Assembly (NCBI GenBank): GCA_963843365.1
Contig: CAWJKG010000002.1
Coordinates: forward strand, 186,001-250,000
DNA: 64,000 bases
Direction: 5' to 3'
Source: Bog-473 sp963843365
GTDB lineage: Bacteria > Actinomycetota > Acidimicrobiia > Acidimicrobiales > RAAP-2
Below the pieces are notes generated by a model that searched no databases, was not told where the DNA came from, and saw only the letters and a list, made by a program, of their open reading frames with translations. Below are positions 25,579 through 36,000 of this stretch, piece by piece (position 1 is the first letter of the stretch; every line of letters starts with the position of its first letter). Position numbers and translations under genes: made by a program.

Positions 25579-26069
25579 CGGGCGCCGTGTCCTGGTCCGC
25601 CGAAAAGCACCTTGTTGAACAACACGAACTTCCCGACCCACAGCACTCCGTAGGCGAAAATGTACGCGGCGGCGACAATGGCGACGCTCGCTGCCCCGTG
25701 CAGGTGTGCCCCTTTCGTGCGGTCCTCGGCGAATTGCACCGTCACCGTCGCGAACGCCCAGCCGACGACGGCGACGACCCAGAACGGAAGGACCTCCTTC
25801 CGGAAGTGGCTTCGGCCGCTGCGGTCCCAGACCCATTGCCGGGTCAGGAAGTACGCCGGAACCGTCGCCAGCGCTGTCGCAACCGTGCTCGCTTTGGCTG
25901 CACCCCACCCCAGTCCACCGTTGAACGACACCAGCAGTGCCTCACTCAGGGTCAAGGCGATGATCGACACGGCGGAGTAACGGAGCAGCCGCCCACCGAG
26001 CTGCGTCTGGGCAAGGGCGAGGAGACGCACGACGAGTCCCTGCTCCGGATCTGACCACACCTCTGTCAA
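25506..26069 (-). CDS. GtrA-family membrane protein
   Basis: A 187-residue protein with four predicted membrane spans (around LLRYSAVSIIALTLSEALL, STVATALATVPAYFL, VLPFWVVAVVGWAFATVTV and AIVAAAYIFAYGVLWVGK), the FLTRQWVW segment typical of GtrA/GtcA and an FVLFNKVLF end. GtrA proteins are thought to help flip undecaprenyl-phosphate-linked sugars. Start is a TTG at 26069 overlapping the upstream methyltransferase stop as TTGA; the GTG at 26060 is an alternative. Together with the GT2 at 16686 and YfhO at 20000 it suggests a GtcA-CsbB-YfhO-like system. Its last residues overlap the hddC-like gene convergently. Confidence 0.82.
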   Translation of the reverse strand: MTEVWSDPEQGLVVRLLALAQTQLGGRLLRYSAVSIIALTLSEALLVSFNGGLGWGAAKASTVATALATVPAYFLTRQWVWDRSGRSHFRKEVLPFWVVAVVGWAFATVTVQFAEDRTKGAHLHGAASVAIVAAAYIFAYGVLWVGKFVLFNKVLFGGPGHGARQGASAPDVSSRSSSANPSGDPIS

Positions 26070-26860
26070 TGCGTTGCCTTCGGGCTCGCCACCGCCACCA
26101 GTTGCCAGCCGAACGGGCTGGACGACAGGTTCCAGTGGAATGCGCGGTCGAAGAACCGCAGCATGGTGCTCGCCAGACGCGACGGTGGCGCCGAACCGCC
26201 TTCATCGAACTCGTGGATGAGCGCCTTGCCTCGCAGGAGCACCACCAGTTTGTAGAGGTTGAAGAAGGGGAACCCCGCGCGCCGCACCTCGAGCACATCG
26301 AACCCCGACGCGTCGAGCACACTCCTGAGCGTTTGCTCGGTGAAATGTTTCCTGTGGCCGATGTGCTTGTCGAACGCAGTGCGGGGCCCGCCGGGGACGG
26401 TCACGATGACCCGGCATCCCGGTGCCAGGTACTCCGCCGCGTGACCGAGCAGAACCTCCGGAGAGTCCACGTGTTCAAGGACCTCGGAGCAGATGGCGAC
26501 GGTTGCCCAGTGGCGCTCCGACTCGTCGAGATCCAGTGGCCCGAGGAGGTCCTTCTGGCTGAACGACAGCCTGGCGCCGATGCCGGCGCCCGCCGCCGTC
26601 GCCCGGGAGAATTCCACCCCCGCCGCGCTGTACTCCAGGCCGCGGATCTCCGCCTCGGGGAACGCCGTGGCGATCGACACCGCCAATTCGCCCAGGCCGC
26701 TGCCGATGTCGACGATCTGTGCCCGTGGGGAGGACCCTCCCAGCGCCGAGAGGATCAGTCTCTTCCGATAGGCGACGGCGGGGTTGCTTCGAGCCGCTGA
26801 TTCGTAGCTGCCCCAGTGTGCATCCCAGTCGTCGGCGGCGTGGCCTTCCGGTGGAGGCAT
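26066..26860 (-). CDS. Class I SAM-dependent methyltransferase
   Basis: A 264-residue methyltransferase. Motif I is VDIGSGLGELAVSIA, followed by an acidic strand end (EIRGLEYSAAGVEFSR), ICSEVLEHVDSPEVLL and the LAPGCRVIVTVPGGPRTAFDKHIGHRKHF segment found in glycan-cluster methyltransferases. The ATG at 26860 is supported by a TAGCAT box eight bases upstream. It is coupled to gtrA by a TTGA overlap and closes the glycan island. Likely substrate is a sugar or lipid-linked glycan, by context only. Confidence 0.8.
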   Translation of the reverse strand: MPPPEGHAADDWDAHWGSYESAARSNPAVAYRKRLILSALGGSSPRAQIVDIGSGLGELAVSIATAFPEAEIRGLEYSAAGVEFSRATAAGAGIGARLSFSQKDLLGPLDLDESERHWATVAICSEVLEHVDSPEVLLGHAAEYLAPGCRVIVTVPGGPRTAFDKHIGHRKHFTEQTLRSVLDASGFDVLEVRRAGFPFFNLYKLVVLLRGKALIHEFDEGGSAPPSRLASTMLRFFDRAFHWNLSSSPFGWQLVAVASPKATH

Positions 26861-26868
26861 TGGGGCCG

Positions 26869-26874
26869 ATGCTA
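26869..26874 (-). promoter_or_regulatory. -10 box of leaderless methyltransferase-gtrA promoter
   Basis: TAGCAT on the minus strand, eight bases before the ATG at 26860. Confidence 0.5.
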
Positions 26875-26946
26875 CAGCAGGTCCACGCTCTGCAACCGCC
26901 GTTGGTCTCGGCAAGCGACCCGGTGGCGCGTGCTGAGCGACGCGCC

Positions 26947-27867
26947 TCAGCGCAGCGACATCACCAGGCCGTCGAGGATGTCGGCCTCCGACACCGTGCA
27001 CTCGGTCGCCCCGAACCGGCGCATCGCCTCGCGGAGCACCAGGGCGCCACCGAAGATCACGTCCTGGCGCCCGGCCGGGAGGCCGGGGCGCCGGCCCCGC
27101 TCGGCCACTGTCTCCGCCCCGAGCACGTCACACCACCGTGCGACCGCCGCCAGCGGGAGCACCGCGTGGTGGATCCGGTCACGTTCGTAGCCACCAACCC
27201 GAGCTCCAGCGAGGCGAGGGTCGACACGGTGCCCGCCAGACCCACCAGCCGCACGGGGTCGCCCCGGGCCAGCTCGGGCAGCGCGCCCTCGGCCGCGTCG
27301 AGCGCGGACGCAATGGCCGCGACCGCCGCCGCCACCTCGTCCGACCCCGGCGGGTCACCACGCAAGAACCGTTCCGTGAGGCGCACGCACCCGATGTCCA
27401 TGGAGTACGAGCGGATGACACCCTCCACCTTGGTCGTCACCTCGGTGGATCCCCCGCCGATGTCGACGACCACAATCCGTCCGCTCCCGTCCTCCAGATC
27501 AGCGGTGGCGCCCGCGTAGGCCAACCGGCCCTCCTCCTGTCCGGACGAGCAATTCCGCCGGTGCACCGACGATCTCCGCCGCCGGGACGAGGAAGTCCTG
27601 GCCGTTGGCGGCGTCGCGTACCGCCGATGTCGCCACCAGTCGGGTCCGGCCCACCCCCTCGGCGTCCATGACGGCGCGGTAGGCCCGCAGGGCGGCAAAG
27701 GTGCGCTCCATTGCCTCCGGGCGGAGTCGGCGCGTCGCGTCCACACCCTCACCCAGGCGGGTGATCGTCATCTCCCGGGCCCGCACGTCGCCCGCCGGGC
27801 CCACCACCAGCAGGCGGGTGGAATTCGTCCCGCAATCGAGCGCCGCCAGGGCGCCGTCGTCCTCCAC
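26947..27867 (-). CDS. ppx: Ppx/GppA phosphatase (exopolyphosphatase), two frameshifts
   Basis: An ASKHA-fold Ppx/GppA protein that splits polyphosphate or pppGpp. The N-terminal part reads GALAALDCGTNSTRLLVVG and LVATSAVRDAANGQDF from the GTG at 27867. A second frame carries GQEEGRLAYAGATADL, IVVVDIGGGSTEVTTK and VRLVGLAGTVSTLASLEL. A third gives HHAVLPLAAVARWCDVLGAE to the end. Breaks lie near 27546 (one extra base) and 27181. Corrected length is about 306 residues, normal for the short actinobacterial Ppx. It follows the DUF501 gene, as in mycobacteria. The breaks look like sequence errors. Confidence 0.78.
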
Positions 27868-27896
27868 GCCGCCGAGTATCACAGAGCGCCCCCGGG

Positions 27897-28395
27897 TCAG
27901 TCGCCGGGCCGGACCAGTCCCAACTTCGCGGCCGCCCAGGCGCCCACGACATCGTCGCCCCCGGCCAACCACCAGGCCACGTGCGCATGGAGGCACTTGA
28001 CCCCTTCACGCGTGCCTCCGACCCCCCCGGTCGGACGCGGACCGGTCCAGCCGGCCGGGATCAAGGCGTCACGCGCCGCGGCGTAGCGCCGGTGGGCGTC
28101 GGCCAGGGCCACCGCGTCCACCTGCTCTCCCGCCTCCCGGACGCCGCCGGCGGCCTCCAGACGCCCCACGCGGGCCGCGCAGCTCCGGGTCCACCAACCA
28201 GTAGAGGGTCGGCATGGGCGTCCCGTCGCGCAGGAAGGGCTCGTTGGCGATCACCATCGGCGCTCCATCGGCGCCCCGCACCACCACCGTGAAGGCACCG
28301 CCGGGGTCGCGGCCGAGGAGCTGCGCCACGGCAGCCGCATCGGCTTCGCCACGGACATCCGGCGCCGTGGCGCCGACGTCCTCCCCTCGGCTCAA
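27897..28395 (-). CDS. DUF501 protein, one frameshift
   Basis: A conserved actinobacterial protein of unknown function that sits between ftsB and ppx in many genomes. The first half (GGAFTVVVRGADGAPMVIAN and DGTPMPTLYWLVDPELR) reads from a TTG at 28395. The second half (VGRLEAAGGVREAGEQ, ALIPAGWTGPRPTGGVGGT and HAHVAWWLAGGDD) is in another frame; the switch is near 28172. The TTG start overlaps the ftsB stop as TTGA. Corrected length is about 165 residues. The conserved Trp- and Gly-rich blocks match the family well. Confidence 0.78.
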
Positions 28396-28898
28396 TTCCA
28401 GAATTCGAGGGCGTGCTCCATGCGCGACACGAAGCCTCCCGTAGACGACGGTGTGGTCGACGGCTTCGTGTCGGCGGCGGGCGCGTGCGCCGTCGAGGCC
28501 GGCGCGCCCGGCGTCGCGGTCGTGGTGGTGGAGGTGACACCCCCGGGTGGGAGCTCGGAGGTGGCGGACGGGATCACTGCGCCTTCGGATCCCGGATCTC
28601 CGGCGTAGGGAGTGCCGGCGCTGGCGAACCCGCGGGCGGCAGAACCTCGTAGGCCTGCTGGCCCGGACTCACCAGCTGGTACTGCGCCCGGGCGATGCGC
28701 CCGATCTCGCCGGCGTCGCTCAGGTTCTTGTTCTCCTGCGCTGAGCGCGGAGTCCTGGGCGTGCAACGCGTGCAGCTCGGCCTCCGTGCCGTGCAGGTCC
28801 GCACGTTGGCTGAGGAGGGAGCCCGCCGGGAACCATGCGAAGAGCACGATGGCCGAGGCCACCACCGCGCCCACGAAAGTCAGACGGGCCCGCCCCAA
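28392..28898 (-). CDS. ftsB: FtsB/DivIC septum protein, compensating frameshifts
   Basis: A small bitopic division protein of the DivIC/FtsB family. One membrane span (LTFVGAVVASAIVLFAWF) is followed by a coiled coil, LSQRADLHGTEAELHALHAQ, then in a second frame AQENKNLSDAGEIGRIARAQ and the family block YQLVSPGQQAYEVLPP. The final frame returns to a Ser/Thr-rich tail ending RMEHALEFWN. Switches lie near 28735 and 28615. The start is unclear: the TTG at 28898 omits a Lys-rich APKKSA repeat that reads on upstream in the same frame, and a GTG at 28987 in another frame overlaps eno. It lies between eno and DUF501, its standard place. Confidence 0.68.
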   Translation of the reverse strand: MGRARLTFVGAVVASAIVLFAWFPAGSLLSQRADLHGTEAELHALHAQDSALSAGEQEPERRRRDRAHRPGAVPAGESGPAGLRGSAARGFASAGTPYAGDPGSEGAVIPSATSELPPGGVTSTTTTATPGAPASTAHAPAADTKPSTTPSSTGGFVSRMEHALEFWN

Positions 28899-28973
28899 CG
28901 GCTGCTTCGCCCCGGCGGACTTCTTCGGCGCGGCGGACTTCTTCGGCGCGCCGCGCCGCGCGGCCGCGTGCGG

Positions 28974-30274
28974 CTAGCCGGGGCCACTGCGGATTCCCCC
29001 CACGCCCGACAGTGCCGCCAGTCCCGGGAAGCCGGCCGACTCGCCGAGATCCTCCTCAATCCTGAGCAGCTGGTTGTACTTGGCCACACGGTCGGAGCGG
29101 GCCGGCGCCCCGGCCTTGAGCTGCCCCGCATTGACGGCGACCACCAGGTCGGCGATGGTCGTGTCCTCGGTCTCCCCGGAGCGGTGCGAGATCACCGTGC
29201 CGTAGGAAGCGCCATGGGCGAGCGCCACCGTGTCGAGCGTCTCGGTCAGGGTCCCGATCTGGTTGAGCTTGACGAGGATGGCGTTGGCCACGCCCTCGCG
29301 GATGCCCCGTTCCAGGATCGCCGCGTTGGTGACGAAGATGTCGTCCCCGACCAGTTGCACCCGGCCGCCCAGCGCCTTCGTGCAGGCGGCCCAGCCGTCC
29401 CAGTCCTCCTCGGCCATGCCGTCCTCGAGGGACACGATCGGGTACCGGTCCACCAGGTCCACCCAGTAGTCGACCAATTCCGCCGAGCTGAGGGTCCGGC
29501 CTTCGCCGGCGAGCACGTAGGCGCCGTCGTCCCAGAGCTCGCTGGTGGCAGGGTCGAGCGCCAGGGCGATCTCCTCACCCGGCACGCGCCCGGCGCGCTC
29601 GATCGCCTCGAGCAGCAGCGTGACCGCGTCCTCGTTCCGGGCCAGGTCAGGGGCGAAACCGCCCTCGTCGCCCACCGCGGTCGACATGCCCCGCTCGGCC
29701 AACATGGAACGGAGGGCGTGGTAGGTCTCGGCTCCCCAGCGCAACGCCTCGCTGAAGGAGGCGGCGCCGACGGGCATCAGCATGAACTCCTGGAAGTCGA
29801 CCGAGTTGTTGGCGTGCGCGCCGCCGTTCAACACGTTGAGCATCGGCACCGGGAGCGCATGCGCGTTCGCCCCGCCGAGGGAGCGGTAGAGCGGGATCTC
29901 GAGATCGTCCGCCACGGCCTTGGCGCTCGCCAGCGAGACGGCGAGGATGGCGTTGGCGCCGAGCCTGCCCTTGTCCGGCGTGCCGTCCAGATCGATCATG
30001 ACGTGGTCGACCGCGCGCGGTCGAGCGCGTCCGCCCCGCGCACGGCGTCGGCGATCTCGCCGTTGACGTGTGCCACGGCCCGCAGCACTCCCTTGCCGGA
30101 GAACCGCTCGCCTCCGTCGCGCAGCTCCACCGCTTCACGCAGCCCGGTGGACGCGCCGGACGGCGCGATGGCGCGGCCGCGGGCACCGGAATCGAGCAGC
30201 ACCTCCGCCTCGACGGTCGGGTTGCCGCGGGAGTCGAGGACCTCGCGCCCGATCACGTGCTCAATGGTGCTCAC
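28974..30274 (-). CDS. eno: Enolase, one frameshift
   Basis: Phosphopyruvate hydratase of glycolysis, converting 2-phosphoglycerate to phosphoenolpyruvate. The N-terminus reads STIEHVIGREVLDSRGNPT from a GTG at 30274, six bases after AAGGAGA. The frame ends early; the rest begins with VMIDLDGTPDKGRLGANAIL one frame away. The switch is near 30012-30018 in a CGCGCGCG run. The C-terminal half contains SHRSGETEDTTIADLVVAV and DRVAKYNQLLRIEE, the enolase signature. Corrected length is about 432 residues, as expected. Enolase is normally essential, so the break is very probably a sequence error. Confidence 0.88.
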
Positions 30275-30322
30275 GACTTCTCTCCTTGGACATCCCCCCT
30301 GGCGGGACACCGGGGCACAACG

Positions 30323-31834
30323 TTAGCGGCTGCCCTCCGCGTCGTCGGGGACGCCCTCCGCGGCGAGGATCTCGGCGCGCAGCTGCAAGGCGCGCTCCCG
30401 CAGCGCCTGTTCCGCGTCGACACCGAGCCGCTGGGCCAGGGTCGCCACCACGAACAGCAGGTCGCCCAACGCGGGGGCGAGCTCGCCGGTGTCGTCCGCC
30501 AGCGGATCGTCGGCCTGGGGATCGGCTGAGCCGGCGCGTCGGCCCAGTGCCGCCAACGCCGTGGCGATCTGCACGGTGTCGATGTCGGTGTCTTCGCCCT
30601 CGGGCTCCAGGCCGATGGCGCGCGCCTTGCGCGCCAGCTTGGTCGTCAGCATGAGCGCAGGGAGCCCGGCAGGGATCCCCTCGGTCACGCTGCGGCGGCC
30701 CTTCTCGGCCTTCTTGATGGCTTCCCAATTGGACACGACCTGCTCGGCGGTGTCGGCGTCGACGCTGCCGAACACATGGGGATGGCGGTGCACGAGCTTG
30801 TCGTGCACGCCGCGCGCCACGTCGGCCAGGTCGAAGCGCCCGGCCTCGTCCTCCAGGTGGGCGTGGAAGACGATCTGGAAGAGCAGGTCGCCCAGCTCCT
30901 CCCGCAGATGCAGGGCGGCGGCCGTCTCGGCCGTCTCGGCCGTCTCGGCCGTCTCGCCGGTCTCGCCGGCGCCGCCGGTGCCGCCGGCCTCGGCCAGGGC
31001 CCCCAGCGCGTCGAGCACCTCGTAGCTCTCCTCCACCAGGTGCGGCATCAGCGACGCGTGCGTCTGCACCGAGTCCCAGGGGCACTGCTGGCGCAGCGTG
31101 TCCATCAGGGTGACGAGCCGTGCCACCTCGGCCCCTGCCGCGCGACCGTCGCCCGCGGTGACGGACGGGATGTAGAGGGAGGTGAGGTGGTCGGGCTCGA
31201 GCGTGCGGTCGAGGTCCCACCAGTCGACCGTCAGCACCTGCTGGTCCTCGAGACCGAGGTGGTGCAAGAGCACCGGCCGGGGCAGTTGCCCGGTGTCGTC
31301 GGGGACGCTGAGCTTGACCTCGGAGAGCAGGTGGCGGGACCAGCACTGCGCCACCAGGAGCGGACCGCCCCAGCCGGCCCCCAGGTCTTCGAATGCGCCG
31401 GCGTCCACCAGGCGCACGCCCTCCGCCAGGGGGTCGATACCCAGCGCCACCCAGGCCAGGTCGAGGAAGGAGAGGGCGGGGACGATCGCCACCTCGATCC
31501 GGGCGTCGCCCCGCAGCAGGTCGACGGTGCGCTCGGCCACCAGCGGCGATCCGGGCACGGCGTAGACGATGCCTGCGGGCGCCGCCTCCAGGGCGGCCGA
31601 CACGAGCGCCGCCGCGACCTGCGCGTAGACCTCCTCGAACGTGGCCGCAGCCTCGTAGAGGCCGTCGAAGGCCGGGACACCCGGGAAGTCGGCGGCCGCC
31701 GGATGCCGCGCCGTCCTGAGAAAGGCCCGGCCCTGCCGGTGGGCCTCCGCCACGAGCGTGGCCGCGTGGGGAAGCACGAGGTCGGCACCCGCCGGCCCGA
31801 GGCCCACCACCGTCACGTGGGGGCGGTGCGGCAT
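30323..31834 (-). CDS. mazG: MazG NTP pyrophosphohydrolase with N-terminal SAM-methylase-like domain
   Basis: A 503-residue fusion of YabN/MazG type. Residues 1-210 resemble the tetrapyrrole methylase fold (VTVVGLGPAGADLVLP, YAVPGSPLVAERTV). Residues about 235-500 are MazG: LRQQCPWDSVQTHASLMPHL, EESYEVLDAL and ELGDLLFQIVFHAHL give the acidic metal-binding helices, repeated more weakly near the end. MazG cleaves unwanted nucleoside triphosphates. An odd ETGETAETAETAETA insert splits the first MazG domain (about residues 287-304), from nine-base DNA repeats at 30920-30955. The gene starts two bases after the foldase gene's stop. Confidence 0.87.
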   Translation of the reverse strand: MPHRPHVTVVGLGPAGADLVLPHAATLVAEAHRQGRAFLRTARHPAAADFPGVPAFDGLYEAAATFEEVYAQVAAALVSAALEAAPAGIVYAVPGSPLVAERTVDLLRGDARIEVAIVPALSFLDLAWVALGIDPLAEGVRLVDAGAFEDLGAGWGGPLLVAQCWSRHLLSEVKLSVPDDTGQLPRPVLLHHLGLEDQQVLTVDWWDLDRTLEPDHLTSLYIPSVTAGDGRAAGAEVARLVTLMDTLRQQCPWDSVQTHASLMPHLVEESYEVLDALGALAEAGGTGGAGETGETAETAETAETAAALHLREELGDLLFQIVFHAHLEDEAGRFDLADVARGVHDKLVHRHPHVFGSVDADTAEQVVSNWEAIKKAEKGRRSVTEGIPAGLPALMLTTKLARKARAIGLEPEGEDTDIDTVQIATALAALGRRAGSADPQADDPLADDTGELAPALGDLLFVVATLAQRLGVDAEQALRERALQLRAEILAAEGVPDDAEGSR

Positions 31835-31836
31835 GC

Positions 31837-33021
31837 TCAGCCGCTGGAGGGGACCGACGAACCCGACACGGAGCTCGAGCCCGACACGGAGGCCGGCGCG
31901 GTGCGACCCTCGTTCGCCGTGGCGTTGAGCACGTCCGCCGGCTCGGGCGTGAGTGGTGTGAGCACGGAGGCGTTGACCGGGACCCAGACGCCGTACTGCG
32001 GGTTGACGCGCACCGAGGAGCGGCGCTCGTCGGAGGTGATCGCCTTCTGCGTGGCGGCCGCGCCCGCCACCTCGACGGCATTGGCCACGTCCGCCTTGGC
32101 CTTGCCGTACGGCGTCGGGGTGCGCGAGGTGATCTGCAGCAGCAGATAGGTGCCGTTGTCGTCGATCGGCGCCGAGACGTCACCGGTGTGCAGGTTCTTC
32201 AAGTCGGCGCTCGAGGGGAGCGCCGACTCGAGCTCGGTCAGCACGTGACACCCCTGATCGCCGCCACCGCTGCTCGAGGTGCCCGCGGCGATGGTGGAGA
32301 ACGGGGTCCCGCCCAGGGCCTCGAATGCCGCATCTTGTGCCGCGCTCTCGCTCGAGAACACGGCGGCGCTGAGGCAGGCGGAGTCGAAGTCGGCGCGGTG
32401 CGCCGCGTAGTACCGCTCCAGGTCCGCCTGGCTCGAGCCCACGCCCGCCAGGTCCTCCTGCAGGACCGTGACCGTGGCCACGAACTGCACCTGCTGGTCC
32501 ACGAACCACGCCGGTAGCGAGCTCAGGACCTGCTCCCCGGTGAGCGCCTGTCCGGTCAGACTGCAGCCGTAGCGCACGTCCTGGCCCTGTTGGGTCTGGA
32601 GGATCTGCGACATCACACTGGAGATCTGCTGGGTCAGGTCGGCCCGGGCGGTGACGAGGTCGGCCTGGGTCACGGTGACGTGGTGCTCGTCGGCCAGTTG
32701 CAGCACGAGCTGATGACCGATCTGGGTCTCGAGGTAGTTGGCCACGAAGGCGCTCGTCGCCGTGGGGTGGTCCCCGGCGTACTGGCCCGTTCCGGCACCG
32801 ACGACCGCGGGCACCTGCTCGCTCCCGCTCGACGACAGGTAGGCCTGCGAGTTGAGGTAGCACTGGTAGTAGGGACTGCCCGCGATCGCGTGCACGTCCG
32901 AATTCAGGTCTTGCTGGCTGATGCTGGTGCCGTTGACCGTCGCCGCGTCGGCGGGCACCAGGAACGCAGCCGCGGCGACGCCACCGGCCAGGACGATGAG
33001 GAGAGCCACGAGTCGCTTCAC
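31837..33021 (-). CDS. Exported SurA-like peptidyl-prolyl isomerase/foldase
   Basis: A 394-residue exported protein. The N-terminus (KRLVALLIVLAGGVAAAAFL) is a signal peptide without a clear lipobox Cys. An N-terminal chaperone-like part begins AATVNGTSISQQDLNSDVHA, as in SurA/PrsA. The parvulin region (about 205-315) is seen in VFSSESAAQDAAFEAL, GTPFSTIAAGTSS and HTGDVSAPIDDNGTYLLLQI. It ends in a Ser/Val-rich tail. Such proteins help fold secreted proteins. Start is GTG at 33021, twelve bases after mfd. In mycobacteria lipoprotein LpqU lies near this position. Confidence 0.72.
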   Translation of the reverse strand: MKRLVALLIVLAGGVAAAAFLVPADAATVNGTSISQQDLNSDVHAIAGSPYYQCYLNSQAYLSSSGSEQVPAVVGAGTGQYAGDHPTATSAFVANYLETQIGHQLVLQLADEHHVTVTQADLVTARADLTQQISSVMSQILQTQQGQDVRYGCSLTGQALTGEQVLSSLPAWFVDQQVQFVATVTVLQEDLAGVGSSQADLERYYAAHRADFDSACLSAAVFSSESAAQDAAFEALGGTPFSTIAAGTSSSGGGDQGCHVLTELESALPSSADLKNLHTGDVSAPIDDNGTYLLLQITSRTPTPYGKAKADVANAVEVAGAAATQKAITSDERRSSVRVNPQYGVWVPVNASVLTPLTPEPADVLNATANEGRTAPASVSGSSSVSGSSVPSSG

Positions 33022-33033
33022 GCGCCGCGCACT

Positions 33034-36000
33034 CTACAAGCTGTCCCCGGCGGGACCCACATCGGCCAGGGGCAACAGATCCTCGAGGAGGCCGCGCACG
33101 GTGTCGGGCGCGGCATCCCCGTTGGTGAGGGGGATCAGCAGCTGGGCCAGGTCCTCTCGGTACGTCGCCCCGGGGGCGAGGCGCCGCAGCCGCACCTGGG
33201 CGCTGGCCGCCAACGCGACCGGGGAGACCCGTACCGTCGGCGGGCGCCCGCCGGCCGCCCGCACCGCGCTCATGACGACCTCGCTGATGCCGCGGGCCAG
33301 CGCGCTGGCGCGCAGCCGGGCCAGCGCCAGGAGGCCCTCGGCCGCACGCGGCAGTGGCCCGTAGCGGTCCACCCACTCGGCACCGATGTCGTCGACGTCC
33401 GCCATCGAGGTGGCCGCGGCCAGCCGGCGGTAGGCCTCCAGGCGGGCATCCTCCGCCGCCACGTAGTCCTTCGGGAGGTGGGCATCGCCGGGCACGTCGA
33501 TGGAGACCGTGGAAGGCGTCGGGCGGGGCTCGCCCCGGGCCTCCGCCACCGCCTCGGCCACCAGCTGCACGTAGAGGTCGTACCCGACTGCTGCGATGTG
33601 CCCGGACTGGTCCGAGCCCAGCAGGTTGCCGGCCCCGCGGATCTCCAGGTCGCGCATGGCGATCTTGAAGCCCGAACCGAGCTCCGTGTGTTCGCCGATG
33701 GTCCGCAGCCGCTCGTAGGCCTGCTCGGAGAGGACGCGGTCCGCCGGGTGCAACAGGTAGGCGTAGGCGCGCTGTCCGCTCCGCCCCACCCGCCCCCGGA
33801 TCTGGTGCAGCTGGCCGAGCCCGAGGAGGTCCGCCCGGTCGACGATGAGCGTGTTTACCGAGGGCATGTCGATGCCCGACTCAATGATGGTCGTGCAGAC
33901 GAGCACGTCGTACTTGCGCTCCCAGAAGTCGAGCACCACCGTCTCGAGGCTGCCCTCGTCCATCTGCCCGTGGGCCACGGCGACCCGCGCCTCGGGGACC
34001 AGGGCGCGGACGTCACGGGCGACCCGGTCGATGTCCGACACCCGGTTGTGGACATAGAAGGCCTGGCCCTCGCGCAGCATCTCGCGCCGCAGCGCCTCGC
34101 TGACCGCCGAGGGGTCGTGCTCGCCGACATAGGTGAGGATCGGCCGCCGGTCGGCGGGCGGGGTGTTGACCATGGAGAGGTCGCGGATGCCGGTGAGCGC
34201 CATCTCCAAGGTGCGCGGGATGGGACTGGCCGTCAGGGTGAGGACGTCGACGCCCTCGGCCATGCGCTTCACCGCCTCCTTGTGCGTCACCCCGAAGCGC
34301 TGCTCCTCGTCGACCACCAGCAGCCCGAGCTCCTTGAATCGCACGTCCTGGGCCAGCAGCCGGTGGGTGCCGACTACGACGTCGACCGTCCCGTCGGCCA
34401 GCCCCTGCACGACCTCGCGCTGCTGGGACGGTGAGAGGAAGCGGCTCAACAGCTCGACGCGCACCGGGTAGGGCGCGAAGCGGTCGGCGAAGGTCTGCGC
34501 GTGCTGGCTGGCCAGCAGCGTGGTCGGCGCCAGCACCGCAGCCTGGGTCCCGTCCTGGACGGCCTTGAACACGGCCCGCACCGCCACCTCGGTCTTGCCG
34601 AAGCCGACGTCCCCGCAGACCAGGCGGTCCATGGGCCGGGCCTCCTCCATGTCGGCCTTCACGTCGGCGATGGCCTTGAGCTGGTCGTCGGTCTCGACGA
34701 ACCCGAAGGACGCCTCCATCTCCGTCTGCCACGGCGTGTCGGGGCCGAACGCCCTGCCCTCGACGGCCAGGCGGCGCCGGTACAGCTCCACCAGCTCCGC
34801 CGCCACCTCGCTGGCGGCGGCACGGGCTTTGGCCCGGGTGCGCTGCCAGTCGGCGCCGCCCATCTTGGAGAGCGACGGGGACTCGCCGCCGCTGTAGGGC
34901 GTGATGGCCTCGATCTGCTCGACGGGCAGGTAGAGCCGGTCCGAGCCCCGGTACTGCAGAATCAGGTAGTCGCGGGTGGTCCCGCCCATGGTCCGGGTCG
35001 TCACGCCCTCGAAGCGCGCCACACCGTGCTGGCGGTGCACGACGAAGCTCCCCGCCTCGAGGTCGTCGAAGAACCCGTCGGCCGCGCGGGCCCGCGGCCG
35101 GGCCCGGCGGTGGGGCACGCGCCGCCCGGTGACGTCGGTCTCGGAGAGCACCGCCACCTTGGCCTCCGGGAGGATGAACCCGCTGGTGAGCGGGGCCGCC
35201 ACCACGACAGCACCGGCGGCGCCGGTGGCCGCCGCCACCACGGGCGCGTGCACACCCTCGGCTGCCAGCGCCTCCGAGAGCCGTCCGGCCCCGGCGACGG
35301 TGGCGGCACACAGCGTGACGGCGTAGCCCTGGGCGACCAGCGCCGTCACGCCCCCGGCCAGCCGGGCCGGGTCGCCCGCCACCGGGTCGAAGCGGCGCAC
35401 CGTCAGGGTGGGCGTCTCGGGCCCCTCGGGGACCGGTGGCAGGGTGGTGACACCCGCCGGGCTCTCGCGCAGCAGACGTTCGAAGGGCACGTGCAGGCGG
35501 GGGAAGCTGTCCTCCCCACTCTCCCCACTCTCTCCACTCTCCCCACTCTCCCCGCCCCCCGTGGCGCCCCACGTCGCCGCCAGTGTCTCGGCCAACGCGG
35601 CCTCCTCGTCGAGGAGCTGCACGCCGCGATCACGGATCCGGCGCGGTTCCACCAGCACCACCTCCGCGCCGGCCGGCAGCAGATCGGGCAGGACACGCGG
35701 CACGTCGTCGAGGAAGGGGAGCCACGACTCCATGCCGTCGAACTGCTCACCTTCGGCCAGGTGCTCCCACACCGCGGCGCCCCAGGGCCGCCGCGTCACC
35801 AACGCGCGGGCCGCCTGGCGCAGCGCCGGAGTCAGCACGAGCTCGCGGCACCCGTACAGCGCGACGGCGCGCAGATCGTGCGACGACCGCTGGTCGCTGA
35901 CCGAGAACGCCGTCAGCCGGTCGACTTCGTCGCCCCACAGGTCGATGCGCACCGGCACGTCGGCCGTGGAAGGGAACACGTCCACAATGCCGCCGCGCAC

